Source: Balanoglossus misakiensis
Lineage: Eukaryota; Hemichordata
Assembly: GCA_040954595.2 (NCBI GenBank)
Contig: CM082586.2
Location: 5,704,001 to 5,768,000 of the forward strand
DNA: 64,000 bases
Reading direction: 5' to 3'
Part shown: one piece after another, positions 13,201-26,000 of the stretch
Numbering within the stretch: position 1 is the first letter of the stretch
How the letters are laid out: every line of letters begins with the position of its first letter
Translations under genes and position numbers: made by a program
Notes under the pieces: model-generated
The model's database searches: none
Told to the model about the DNA's origin: nothing
What the model saw: only the letters and a program-made list of their open reading frames with translations

Positions 13201-16200
13201 GGTAAATCATTTAACATTCACAGGTGAAGCCTGTGCAGATTGCCGGTATTCTGATTCTCTAGCTGAAATGCAATCCTCTGGTGTCATTACCGCACTTAAA
13301 TATCAGTCAAGTCAAGGAGAATAGTATCATGTTCTCGTGTTGCTGTAAACCAGGCGTAGCCAATCAAGGTAGTAGTTCCCGGTTGAACAAACGGTCAACA
13401 TGAACGGGCAGATTCCGTGCTCTACCCACACTCATCAAGTCTCCAGCATTGGGTGCACTGTCGCTAAGATGACCAATCAACCATGATTATCGTGACAGCC
13501 TGACTGTCTATATAGCTCTCTATCTCACGTGCTTCAGTCTGCCTCGGTCGTAGTTTGTGGCTGTCTGAGTATCTCGATTTTTCCTCACTGTCTCTGCGTG
13601 GTATGTCTCTCTCATGGATGGTGTATTTTAATCATTTCATTTTGGGTATATACTGTAACACAGGGCAATGCATTCGTTAACTTTCTGTTATTCGTTCTTG
13701 GTGGCTAATAGCTCCCGTAATTCTACGTTGAAATTTAAGACAGTACTACCAGTAGTGCTTATCCACATTAATCATCTGCTACCTTATTAAAATGAATCAT
13801 TCACATGGAACAGACATGAAGGGCAAAGGGGTAAGCGTTTCTGTTTCACGTCAGTATTATTTTTCATTTTCAGAATCCCTCAAACCTAACCTGCAGTCTC
13901 TGTGTTTCATCACTATCGACCTAGTCAATATATCCTCGAGGATTGTTATCTCTACTCATCTTCGCTGCATATATTTTGTGTCACCATAAATCTCTCCGAT
14001 AGTGTCTTTTTCCTCTGAAATTGTAACGAGCCAGTGTCAATCTTGGGTTGCTGGCGAGACCCTTTTAGGTTTTAATCCAGCTGCCAAAGTCCAAAGTAAT
14101 GATTTGTTGGTCGATGTGGCATCATGTTTCTCGCCCAGTGATGGTGTCGCGTTATGTCATTAAACAACACTTGGGAACAAAGGGAGAGCGGCGCGGAGTC
14201 TGATAATGTCATGCACTCAGACGGTCGTTATACCACGTTTAGATGGCATAATGTTATCGGGTACATCCATCACTCCCATTAACCCTTGCACTTTTGTTTT
14301 GCGATTCCACAGATAGTGACGTCAACGGGCAAAGAAGCCCCCGATATGCCCATGTCCCGATGAGAAAGGACGATGGCACGCGTATTTTTAACTTAGACCT
14401 AGATGGTAATTGATTGAAAACCAGGATTTGAATCTTTTCAACGGCTTATAATGCAACTCTTCCTTTAATCCTGTAGATGCGTTCGGGCAAATATTCCAAG
14501 TTACCATGTCAAGGATAATGTGCTTTTGTTATCAAAATATAATCAATGTCACACAAATCTTTCCCTGCAGTCAAAGGAAACCACATGCATTATATATACA
14601 CACGCCGTAATCAAGCGCAGTGTATTTGAAATTATTCGATAAACATTGCTTTTCTTCCGTTAATTTTGTGCCCAGGGATGCATTTCGTCTGTGCTTCTTC
14701 GTTTTAAAAATAGCGACGCCGCAATCATCATAAAAATCTCCAAGTAGAAATATGAGCACATTTCACTCCCAAGGGATGAATTAAAATATCATTTTTGCCT
14801 CAGCATTCTGGTCAAAAAACATATGAAATGCTTTATGACACGATTTGGGCGTCGCACATTAGGTGAAGATCAATGCCTTGGTCTACGAAATGACTGTATA
14901 TATATATATATAATATATGTCCTTATAGTGGTATGCACACATCCCCGTTTCAGGTCATTGCTGGACACCCAACCTACATTTCTCTGTTACAGATATTTGC
15001 ACTAAAGATAGATTAACATGCGTTTTATCTCCCAGGGTAATCGGCGCGGATATTAAAATATTGTATGTGTAATGGAGCGCCGCTTTCCTAACAAGACACT
15101 CGCGGGCCAGTGCTGTGTCTTCTTTCCTTTATTCACAGGCGACAGCTGATCGTATATCAGGCTTGAAGTACACAAAGATTTGTTCAAAAGGTTGAGTATT
15201 TCATACGTGTGTTTTTCCTTAATGGAACTTTTGAATCTTTTGCAGTGTTTGTGACTCGGACGTGGGTATGTGTATGGAGTTTTTGTTAGCATGAAATGCC
15301 GTGGCACAAAGAGCAGCATATTAGGGTGACCTCAAAACTCGCCTCTGCTTCAACATAAAAACAGTGTACTATCATGCATGGTAGAGAAACTGATAATCGA
15401 TAGGCTGGGTCTGACGTCATTGTCAAACCAAGTAAATGCAATCTGAATGTGGCTGTGGAAAAGATAACAATCGATTGTAATTATTCAACTTCCTGTATCC
15501 CTTTACAAATCTGTCATTTAGTACTATTTCTACAATTTCACCCTTTGTCTTGACAATTGGTGTTATGGGAATCAGACTTTTGTGATCATGGTTATCTTCC
15601 ATTCGATATTGGATATTCATATTTCATGGGAAAGCAACGCAGATATTGAAATAAAATTTTAAAACCTGATATTCTGTCGAGTGGAACTATATACTTCTGG
15701 CATCAGCGACAGTGTTTCTGAGATATCCACTGACCCATCAAAGTTGATGAAGCTCAAAATGTAATCCATCTTATACTGACACGGTACACGTAATTTGAAA
15801 TGTGAAGTTTGCCACAACTTTGCAGCTGTGTAGCCACTTGTGTTACCTTTGCTAGTCTTAAAATTGATTGTTTTAAGGCCTATATAGTAGTACCCATGCA
15901 CAGTTAGAGAGTACACTATTGTTTGTGATATTACCCGTTATATGTCAAAATCTACATGTTGCTCCCACCCACTAAAGATTTGAAGCTGTCCAATTGGATC
16001 CAACTGCGCTGCAGTTAAGTCTTCTATTGTATCAAGTATTTCAAATTTTTTATATACTAAATGCCGCCCTAACAACGTTAAGACCGTTTATGAAATACAA
16101 GTTGTTGAAAGATAACATTAACCCCTGCATGGAACAAATTGACATTGCAAGAATGATGTTTGAAAATGAAACATATGAGCTCAAAAATGGTCTAACATGG

Positions 16201-18863
16201 AAATTGGTTTGATATCATAGACCCCAGAGAGAATTAAGCGAACATCACATGATAATGATCTTGACAAGGGCTTGCTTCAGACAGGTTAAAGTCTAACTGC
16301 TTGCTGATAATAAATTACTCTGGACAGGATAGAAATGACATCCGAACATCAGTTACATTCAAGACTAAAGGCTTATGACCTCCAGGCAAAAGTATATGTG
16401 TTGTGTAGAATGTTGATTCTTATTTTAGCTCTGGTGTATTCTTAGTGTCACCTGTCTGTCCCCATGGATTGTACCAATCATTGTTAGGCATATTCTCGCA
16501 AGATGATCATAAATCAGGTGTTACTCGTGTTAGGTATAATCAACAAAACCGATAACTGCTCAGGATTTATTTTGTTTATTCTATTCCAAGGGGAACGGTT
16601 AGGAAGATGTCCCAGTGCTGATATGATATGGTCTTAAGGACTTCTAAAGAACATACACATGATTGATTGCATTTTTCATTTTCAAGAGAATAGGGTAACT
16701 AGTGTGCCTTGCCCTGCCTTGAACCATAATCGCACTCTTGTATTTTCTACATGTAGAAATTTTCAAGGGATTACGGCATTGTATAATGTTTATTGTATTT
16801 GAAGTTGGTCCATTACAAAATGGAAAGTATCCCCAATGCAACCGCTAATCAAGCTTGTCGAAACTAATCAGATTCAGGTCTTTTCATAATTCTTTTGTTT
16901 ATATTTCGAACACAGTACATAACTCTTTCCAATAAGAGGAACCTATCAAAAATGCCGATGGACCTAGTTGTTTTCTTTAGCTACAGAAAATAAGGGTTAG
17001 AATTGGCGTTGGTGGCGAATTTCCCTATCACACTCATTTACTTACTGGAAATGCAATGGTCGTCTTAACTGTCATGATTTGTTATGATAGCCTTGCTTAT
17101 TTTCTTACTATGACTTGACATTGAATGTTTATGCATGGTGTGAAAAAAGTGCACTACATTTTTCCAAAATGGTAAAAATGACACATATGCACTGCATGGT
17201 CGGGTAGTAAGCAAAGATGCCTAGTCAGGGTGCCTTGTATGGTTTCTAAGCACCTAATGTGTGATCATGCGTGTTTAATGAAATTGAAAATCACGATTTC
17301 GTATTTCCCTTATTACAATCAATTAAGCCCAAATTTCACAGACGTTATTTTTTCATTATTTTACATGTTAACACGTTCAGTGTTTGGATACCAGAAACGA
17401 AAATTGCCATTGTGAACAGCAAATTACTCTCGAAGGGTGTTTATTTCAACCGAAGGCCAAATTGATTATTCGATTGAGCGAGCATTCAAAACGTGCAAGT
17501 TTGTTTCTCCTTATTTTCTAAGAATAGGGGTATGTGATTTGATTAACTCTGTACACCAAGCTATGTATCACTATCCACAGTCTGGAGAACAACCAATGAT
17601 GCACTAAGAACAGGGCGGAAAACAAACCACGATTGGTTGCTTATAGAAAATCCCCGCATTTGACGATCGTGTGTCTCAATTGTCTCAATCCCAGAAGACT
17701 AGAAATGAAAAAGGAGGCCAAATGGAATTTACTTTTGTGTTCCTTTATAGCCTTAGAAAAATATAACATCCACGATTTCCTTTGCAGTGTTACGGGAAAA
17801 CTCAAACCCTGACGGTGATTCAGCTATAGAAAATCTGATATAAAACGTTGTCTGGATGTCCTTAGTACAAGGTTTTTTATCCATCCATAGAGTGCAATAA
17901 ATAGTAGTGGGTAAAGAAATTCGACAAAGAAGCTATACATGCATGGCATGAAATTAGTATTGTTACCCTTACTGAAGTATGAGATGTTTACCATCAAAAT
18001 GTGCTGTGCTATACGACTAGGAGGACATACATCCCACACTCCGTCGGAACATATCGTTATCTAGGGTGCCATGCACATTAATTTTCCGTTTGACATTTTA
18101 CTCCTGGGAATCAGTTGGAGCATTATGTCACTTACTGTGTTCTACCCAAAAAGAGTATAACGCATGAGATCGGCAGCCAGATTGAATGTATATGCATATG
18201 CGTTTAGGTAAGTTTTTCTGGAAACATCACTTAGCTAGAAATGCCATTCGTGTTCTTACTTTAATGCAAATCATGTGCTCGTTTCACATTTAAAACAATT
18301 TTGTAAATTGAATTTATATAAATTTGTAACCGGTAACGTGCATGCGAATAGATTTTCAAATGCATGGATGCATGCAATTACTCTAATCAATTTGTCTTCT
18401 CATTAATAAACGGAAATACATACATGTACATGTAGCAGCTAAAATTTTACGTGAGTAATCAATATATTCCCTTTTATAGAATGGGAGCAGTTTATACATG
18501 TCTTTGGTTCATATACGTCTTTGATTATAATATAATCACAGGCATGGGTAGATGAGGCAAAAAAAAAGCAAACCAGACTCAAAGGTTGGTAGATTGACAA
18601 TCTAATACGCTAGTTTAGGCTTTCAGGTATGTGCATCAAAACAAACACATCAAGCAGATGAAGTCTGCATATATGGGAATGTTTTAGGCTTCAATTCCTG
18701 AGGTCTTTTGTCAGTGACCTGTAAAAGCACATACATTAAAGGTAAACGAAGTGGAAGACACAGGCGTCGAATAATGCCTCGGAAACAATAGTGATAGCGA
18801 GACTTACCTCCAAATCAGCGCCAAGAATATCCACAAGTTCAGGAAAAATCGTGCACCAATCAT
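7186..18863 (-). CDS. Receptor gene B, 5' part: second Cys-loop receptor subunit of the GABA-A/glycine type, continues left of the window
   Basis: Three exons join in phase (56 + 158 + 68 = 282 bases, 94 codons). They give a signal peptide, the N-terminal helix with its 'VRPNTNG' turn, and the segment SFDSISETSM, which is nearly identical to gene A's SFDSVSESSM. Intron phases (2, 1, 0) are the same as in gene A. The next exon expected is the 221-base one with the loop-D and loop-A motifs. I searched 1-7,185 for it on this strand and found nothing, so it is probably outside the window, after an intron of more than 7 kb. Introns here (8.8 kb, 2.6 kb, more than 7 kb) are far longer than in gene A. 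The product should be a secreted-then-membrane-inserted channel subunit, and a paralogue of gene A on the same strand about 38 kb away. Ion selectivity cannot be read from this part. Confidence 0.85.
7254..9882 (-). other. Gene B intron 2
   Basis: A 2.6-kb intron. It contains the 16-base perfect palindrome CATGTACCGGTACATG at 7,925-7,940, and a less AT-rich patch around 9,230-9,560 that is open on the plus strand for about 80 codons but shows no known domain or splice sites. Confidence 0.6.
9883..10040 (-). CDS. Gene B exon 2: N-terminus of the ligand-binding domain
   Basis: The 158-base exon has a strong acceptor (GATTTCTTTCCACAG) and donor (AATG|GTAAGT). An acidic leader with a glycosylation sequon (PENSTERL) is followed by NADLSRMLTDFLNDEKLRVR and PNTNG, the N-terminal helix and turn of GABA-A/glycine-type subunits. 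It aligns with gene A exon 3 and ends with the same one-base overhang of a glycine codon. Confidence 0.88.
13509..13540 (+). promoter_or_regulatory. Possible core promoter (TATA box plus initiator)
   Basis: TATATAG at 13,509-13,515 is followed by TCAGTCT at 13,534-13,540, with the initiator A at 13,536, 27 bases from the TATA start, which is the normal spacing. A CACGTG E-box (13,526-13,531) lies between them. It would drive plus-strand transcription towards the candidate exon at 14,313. The motifs are short, so chance is possible. Confidence 0.3.
14313..14405 (+). CDS. Candidate exon of an unrecognised plus-strand gene
   Basis: A 93-base block lies between a good acceptor (TTTTGCGATTCCACAG) and a GATG|GTAATT donor. 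One frame is open throughout and uses phase 1 at both ends. It reads SDVNGQRSPRYAHVPMRKDD then GTRIFNLDLD, polar and balanced like real protein, in a locally GC-richer patch. I do not recognise the family. A weak upstream donor at 13,620|13,621 after ATGGATG would give a tidy start (Met-Asp-Asp-Ser-Asp), but that donor (GTGTAT) is poor. It lies antisense inside gene B intron 1. Confidence 0.38.
18808..18863 (-). CDS. Gene B exon 1: start codon and signal peptide
   Basis: ATG at 18,863-18,861 in a good context (GCCATGA) follows an in-frame TAG. It opens MIGARFFLNLWIFLALIW, a textbook signal peptide. The exon ends TGGAG before a strong GTAAGTC donor, leaving two bases that pair with the single leading base of the 10-kb exon to give Ser19. 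The same phase is used between gene A's N-terminal exons. Confidence 0.85.
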
Positions 18864-19500
18864 GGCGTAATTCGCCTACAAATGACAACTGGTTCTCTGT
18901 CAATTATTTAACTCCAACGTTTTGTGTCGATGCCTTTCTGTTGTTTAGTCCAGACAGCATCCAGTTCTTTTTGGTAAAGTTTTCACGTGTCGAAAAGTCA
19001 AATACTCCGGATTTCGTCGACGAATGTTCGCTATCTGCTGCTCTATATCTGCTACTGTACGACTTCTTAAGATATTTATTCACAAGTAAATCATTTGGAA
19101 TCCGGTCGTTGTTAAAGTCATCTAAAATACATTCAAAACGACTGTCATTTCGGTAACTCCGTGGTGCAGACACTCAAGTCCAGCTGAAATGAACCATTTT
19201 TCCGGTCCAACACAACGCTATCATGTCGACGTCTCCATGCGTGCACAGTACTTCAGACGGTTGCCCACTTGGTGGTACGAAGTTTACACCTGCTGGAATA
19301 CAATAAGGAGTGGCGACACTTATTATAGTTGTCACAGTGATGGCGAATTCCTTGCAGATGAGAGACGCGAGAGCCAGCCCTGTCAGCTACGCCGACAACA
19401 AAGTGCTTTTTGTACGGAGCGACCGCGCGAGACCTCTCAGCTCTTTGGAAATGATGAACACCTAAGTGGCAATTCTGTGCAAAGATAAGGAGTCCCCTCA
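18864..19500. other. 5' flank or 5' UTR of gene B, unusually open on both strands
   Basis: This block directly upstream of the gene B start codon is less AT-rich than its surroundings. It carries overlapping open frames on both strands (about 120 codons plus, about 88 codons minus, about 99 codons plus at 19,189-19,488). None has a recognisable domain. The minus frame next to the start codon ends in TAA before gene B's ATG, so it is not part of the receptor. I read the block as promoter and 5' UTR. Confidence 0.4.
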
Positions 19501-19578
19501 GGTGGCCTTATCACACACTTTTACTTTAGCGCTGCGTTCTCCTGGTTGAGAGTGGTCTTGTATTCAGATATTGTTTTC

Positions 19579-19593
19579 GGGGGGGGGGGGGGG
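19579..19593. repeat. Poly-G run (15 G)
   Basis: Uninterrupted G homopolymer read directly from the sequence. Confidence 0.95.
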
Positions 19594-19781
19594 TGTTACA
19601 TGATAATTTACCAGTTTTAAAATACAAAATGTGATCCTGCTTGACCAATTGTCTAAAGGTTGGAAAGAAGGAATTCTTAAGTGGATTTATACCAGGGTTT
19701 CAGCTAACTGTAATACATCCATAGAAATACCCAACATCAGAGCTGAAATCTCTGTTCTTTTATGCCTGTTTTTGTTGTTTA

Positions 19782-19789
19782 ACACACAT

Positions 19790-19822
<33 letters not shown>
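19782..19822. repeat. CA dinucleotide microsatellite
   Basis: About 20 CA units with two interruptions (ATA, CG) near the left end. Confidence 0.95.
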
Positions 19823-19825
<3 letters not shown>

Positions 19826-22800
19826 AAATCCCTGGTGACCTTGTCTGTCTTTCTGTTGTGCATGGTTTATTCAAAACCAATTTCTCGCAATACTAATATG
19901 AACATAATTGCTTTACCGGTACAGCAATATGCCTATAATACCTCTATAATCTTTATAAAAAACAGTCGTCTGTCTTTTTATTCTAAAAATATTAACCTCT
20001 TTGATTTTGATTGATGGTGCTTATATCTCTCTTTTCCCCATTTCCTTGTCTTAAGGTCTACTGAAGGTTTTTCCATATTAATGATATGAAAGTACATTGT
20101 AGTACACATATATATTGCGCTTGTTATACTATGGGGGGGGACTGAACACTTGACTGTAAGCGATAACCATGATATTATTAAAAATTGCAGATTCATCTGT
20201 AACAATGGTCTGGAAATGGAATTTTTATTCCAGGCTGGTACTATGACCCATTTTCTTCTTTTCTTACGAGCAACAGCATAATATATTTAAATTTGTTGGC
20301 CAGTGTATGATCTATAGCAGTGAGGATTAGCCTACAAATGGTTTTATGTTGCATTCTTCCATATATTGCATTTTGTATCGGATCTCGTATGTGTATTGTG
20401 TAACGATTAGAGACCACGTTTCAATGCTGAATCATACAGCCTTATCTCCCAAGGTTTTTGCATGGGTGTTTTTGAAAAGGCAGACAAGTTTGACACTTAT
20501 ATAAGCTTTTTCATTATTGTATAAAGAAACCCATGTCTGGGGCAAAACCTGTTCTTTTTGTGTCTGTTTGCTTTAGATTGTGAGGTTAAAATTTAGCTGA
20601 TTGATCTGACTAGCAAGACAAAAAATCCATTCTGTATCGGATAGAAGCAATTGGTTTAAACTTTCATTACTGGAGATACAAAAAATGCGTTACTAAGAAG
20701 GGCGATGGATTAAATCGATTTTACTAATGGTGCCTGAATCTTCCCCTCCGCTTCATCACACAATTTCCTCATCCATAGACCACATGATAACACAATCCAA
20801 GTGAAAATAAAAGCTTTTATAAATTAATGTGATAGTATGTATTTGTTTAATGTCTCTTACTATGTCATTCACCTGGAAAATTAATGCCATTCAAAAGTCT
20901 TAGAGGAAAACCATACATTGGCCGGTGAGTTTCACACCAGGAGCAGTCAATCCAATAAACAGTCTGTGCTGAAGAATTGTTGGCAGGATGCATAATGTTT
21001 GTAGGCCATTGTGAAGTAGTCTACTGAGGATTTGAGGACAAACATCACATGATAGAATGTACATTGTACGCTACATTTTCTAAGAATGAATTTTCCTTGC
21101 AGAATTTGTAATTAATTCATAGACTGACGTCTTGTGTTCATTTTTTGTTTATTCAAAAGCCAGGTAACATGCACTTTTATTCCTCACGGGATCATGTTGT
21201 TCGGTGGAGTAGACAATTGTTTCCATAATTCTCTTTATAAGCATTTCTGTGTTTACTGGGGAGAGTTGGAGGTTTCCATGAAATCAGGATGTTAGGCATG
21301 CACGGATCAAGACCGTTGCTATTCTTCTGTTTCTCAGGAATTTTAGAATTCTCAACATTCAGCATTTGATCACGTCCATGTTTTGTTACACCAAAATGCC
21401 TTTTATGCCTGATGAGGAACCACTTTTCAAATTCGGGACATTTGGAACAGTTGGCATAATACAGCTCTGACGCATGTAATTTTAGCGTCCATGCATAATA
21501 CCACTACATATACAAAAGTCATATCGGAACGTGGAGACCTTAAAAGGAAAATCCCCAACAGTATCTCCTGCTGACGTATAATAAACAGAAAAGTTGGTCT
21601 TCAAAATAATATTTATGTATTCTGCATACGTGTAATTTTGTTCGTGCCATGATCGAGATGGAAATGCACTGGACATGTTGTGACACTAATGATACAAAGC
21701 TGTCAGACAAAATTCTCATGTGGAAACTGATTACGTGTCATTTTGAACCATCGTCATGCAGAACATGACTGCAAACGTTGTAAGACAGAACAAGATACTA
21801 ACCATGTACTTTTCTCATGACAGAAACAGTACAGTCAAGCCTGTTTACAGTGCAAGGTATATACAAGGGTATTTACACATATCCCAGTTCTGCAACTCTA
21901 GCATTAAATATATCATATTGAAATGCTAAATTACTATATCTTTTTTTGAGCTATATTCAGTTGAATTTATAATCAGGAAGCATGGGTTCGTATATGACTT
22001 GATGGATGTGTCAAGCCAGATTATGTTCCAAGAACTGAATTCTATTTTCAAATCAAAAATGAAAATGAATTTTCTATCGTTCTACTTTAATTAACTACAT
22101 ACAACCTAAATTCGAACACGCTTTATCAATATTCCTTAGGATCTCCCAGTCTCATCAATATAAATGATTACAATGTGTCGCATATATCATAATTGACATG
22201 GACAGTGTTCTTTAATCTGACAACTTCCAAGAACTGGGGAAAAGTACTAGGAGAGAAGCAAAGTGGGATTTATTATTAAGTGAGGATACAACCCAGAGGC
22301 AGTGTGTTTGTCTAATTGTAAAGAAAACATTATGTCACCTTGCTTGCTGCAAGTTCTTAAATTTTGAGTTGTCCCCTACCTTGATGTTAAATCTTACAAT
22401 ACATATCCGTTTATGTGCAGTACCGCCTAGCTGACTTGTGTACTTTGTGACTGAAACTTACAGGGTCGGAGTTAGTCCACAACATTCACCACAAAGCGAC
22501 GCGCATGCACATTTAAGAAAGTGTGAATAATAAGGTTACGCACAAAAGTACGACAATGTTATGGACTCGTACTGATCCCATCACGTCACACATGGATTCC
22601 ATGATGACCATACATGGTCATGTTTGTGTTTAACCCTATTGTAAAGATCCATTCACTATCTCCTCGTCATTTTTTAATGTTGGGTTACAAAAAATGGATC
22701 ATTCCAAAATTACACACTTTTTCATTTTATACACAGTATGTTTACTTGTACTATTTTGTGTTTAATAACACTTCCTCAATAAGAAAATTTACATTTATTT

Positions 22801-22900
22801 AGTTAAAAAGTAACATCATGATAAAAACACACACAAATGTAGCTCATGGACCTTTAATGAAATTTGTATCATATCTTGATTTCACTATCAGCTCAAAAGT

Positions 22901-23017
22901 GGACTTTAACATCCGTGGATAAATATGTCACATGACCTTGCGTTTAATCTAGTACTGTACTTATTGGACTTCGTCATCCGTGGATAGATATGTTACATGA
23001 CCTTGCGTTTAATCTAG
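22901..23017. repeat. Two-copy tandem repeat, 52-base units at 65-base spacing
   Basis: Copies at 22,901-22,952 and 22,966-23,017 start GGACTT, share ATCCGTGGATA and end TGACCTTGCGTTTAATCTAG. I count five differences in 52 positions. A 13-base spacer separates them. No coding role is seen. Confidence 0.9.
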
Positions 23018-26000
23018 CCTTGTAATTAAACCTTCCTATATCCACTTAAAAGTTATCTTTGACATAGTTATGCCATGTTATACGGCCCTTGGAAAAGCGA
23101 AACACGGGATTCCAAGCACAAACAGTCGTGCCCGAGGCAGCTGTCACATGTTTATAATTTCCTGTACTGACGAAACCGATCTCTCTATCTCCTGTAAGCG
23201 TTTCTACGTATTAAGGCGCCGATAGCTTCAATGAAAACACATCGATACATATAAATTGGGACTTATTATAACTGAAAAGCAGCAACAATGGGAGGGTTAG
23301 TTGTTCGTGTCCCTAGGTATAAGGCATCTCATTACATATCTTTATTAACAGTGTTCTTATCGATTCATTTGCGATGATAAAGTATGATAGTAAACAACTT
23401 TAGTGTAAAAAATTTTAATAAACCAATTTTGAACGGACACTAGCGCTACTACAGCGATTTATCATATCCGTATCTCATGGTGTAGTTCACGCTTCGCTTT
23501 GCATTGCAAGCCGTGGGACGCTTTCTTTTTGCGAAGGTATTGATAAGCCAGATGCAGCGGTATGATGCGGAATAGACTTGTTTCAAAATGTGGACCGCAC
23601 TACCGGGTTTCGTTAAATATTCGCATTTGATACGTTATCGCATTACTACAGAAGATGAAATACAAAGAAAATATCCATCTGACCTGATTTCGCATAATTG
23701 AGGTCACTTTTTTATTCTTCTTTTTTTATATACATTGAATTAATTTATATCTTTATCGCGTGATGTACTATTCGAGCCTATTTTAGGTCACGAGATGAGT
23801 TCCGACATATTACCGATTGTTCTAGGTACATGGAAACTGATACTTAAATTTTGGCACAAAAAGTATTTACGTGTACCAAACAGAAGTAAAATGCTATTCT
23901 AGGGAATGTTAAAAGCTTGTCCTTGTAGTAAAGGAACAAAAAGAATAGGTTAGAGAATGCCTGAAATGGGAAAACCAACAATTTTCTCCATGTTGCCCTG
24001 ATCTCAATTACCAATGACAACCATAGTTGGTATAAACATTAGGAATAAATAAACTTCGTCCAAACACTATGTTAATTGCTCTGATTTTATTTTCATTTTG
24101 CAAACTTTGTTTCTGTGAAGGCGGAATTCTTTACAAAAGACTTTCAGCATTGCCTTTTTACCATCTTCAAATTTACCTATTTTAGACCAAAATATATTTT
24201 GGTTCCTGTGATTTTATTGACAGATACAAGAATATTCTTTATCAGGAAATTTGATATCATGACAATTTCCTTTGGCGTGAAATGGGTAATACAATAACAC
24301 ATGATTTTTATTTCATCAATATTTTGCGCACAAAAATTCGATTTTGTAACTTGGCTAGTAAATATAATTTGCATCACAGCCGTTAAGGCCATGGAAATTT
24401 TTTATAGATCTGTATATTGAACCATCAAGTTGGTGCATTTCAAAATAATAATATCAGCAGAAAATTGCGAGAAATATTGATTGTCGATTTTTTTAGTTAT
24501 ATACTAGAAGTATACTTGGATTTGCCACTTGACTAAGTTTTGTGATTGCAATATGAAATCGCGACACATGGAGAGAGTCAGTGATACTTTTATCTGATAT
24601 GATGTCTAACCCAGCAAAATAACAGAATAATCAGCTTACCACCAGTAAGCTTCGAAGGTATTCATCTTACGCGGGGCAATCCGATTATACATTGCTAGAT
24701 CTCAAAAGAAATACTCTAACCCTGCAAGAGACACTTGTGTGTAGATGACCAATCCTGTTTTCCCAGCCTGCCCATTACACACGCGCCATCCAGCGGGATT
24801 TCTTACATTAACACGCTGTTTTCATTTGCGAACTAATTCCTCCTTTCATACATGTATTCACCATAATCCTTCCTTGAAGTTCCATTATAGGAAACTGCAA
24901 CTGTCGATACGAAGATTGGGTTTATAACAGCCGTATGGGACTTTTGCCTATAATCTCCCGTCAGCAACAAACTGTAGTCGGCAGAGAAACACTGAAACGT
25001 GATACATGCACTTAAATTCAGTGTTACCGTGATCAGTAAGATTAGTGAATTCTTTGTGTTGAAGGGAAAAGAAAATATCCGAGTACGTTAAAGGTGCAAG
25101 TTTTAATGAACTTTGCGCTGGTCTATATTTGGAATAACGATACTTAAACAAGCTGTGCAATAATGTTTATGAAATTAAATTGTACATGTACAGTTGGCTG
25201 TAAAGAGAAATTGCGAAAACGTCAAGAAAATACTGATACCTTGACAGATGATGGATAAGTGTATGTTTTATATGCCAACATTTCGGCGAATACATCACAT
25301 GCTTTGACGTAACGTTTTCTCTGTTGTGACATTTCGATATGATTTAAAACTTTGCTCATGTTAGCAAATATCCCAATTAAAGAACATTCAATATTCCTGT
25401 AATTGCTTTGCAAAGCAAACAAAAACATGTTTCTTTCCTTTTAAACCAATTGCGAATTGTTAACTTATATGAAAAGACATAAAAATTTAGGTTTTCATAT
25501 TATGGTTTGAAGTTGGACCATCAGAAGCAATATTTTCAATGAGACTTGCCATTATCTGAAATGGAAAACATCATACACTTTTGTTTCTGTCTAATGTGTC
25601 GCCCGTCTGCTCATGTCGTTGAGCTCGCAGGTGTTCCATTTTGTTCAAATGCCATTTTTTGTTCGTTAAAGCAACCTATATTGACAAGTCAATATATTAG
25701 CTTACATGTTTAAAATAATTCAATAATGCCATACATTTGTCAATTGAAGACATTCGCTCTGTGATCAACAATGACGTGTATTAGCAATAGATAGGGCCAA
25801 TTAAGCCATATCTACACCGTACTTTGGTGGTTTTTGTCATGTGATATATGTATCAGTCAAACTTCAAACTTTTGATGGAAAAGTATAGGTAGTAAGTTGA
25901 TGTACTGAACCTGCGAAACAGCCAAACTTTTAGATTCTATTCAAGGAACCCGTGCCATTAAATAACATGATAGATAAGTCAGGCAGGTTGATTGGCATAC

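Larger units (their letters stand above)
10041..18807 (-). other. Gene B intron 1 (8.8 kb), with a candidate plus-strand exon inside
   Basis: The intron is inferred from the matching phases of exons 1 and 2. It is mostly AT-rich. A short TA repeat lies near 14,897-14,912. The only coding-like block is the plus-strand candidate exon at 14,313-14,405, with a possible core promoter at 13.5 kb. Confidence 0.6.

Noticed and set aside
22681-22740. Minus-strand Trp-Asn-Asp-Pro resembling the receptor WNDPRL motif
   Set aside because: Stop codons sit directly upstream in the same frame and no neighbouring receptor motif follows.
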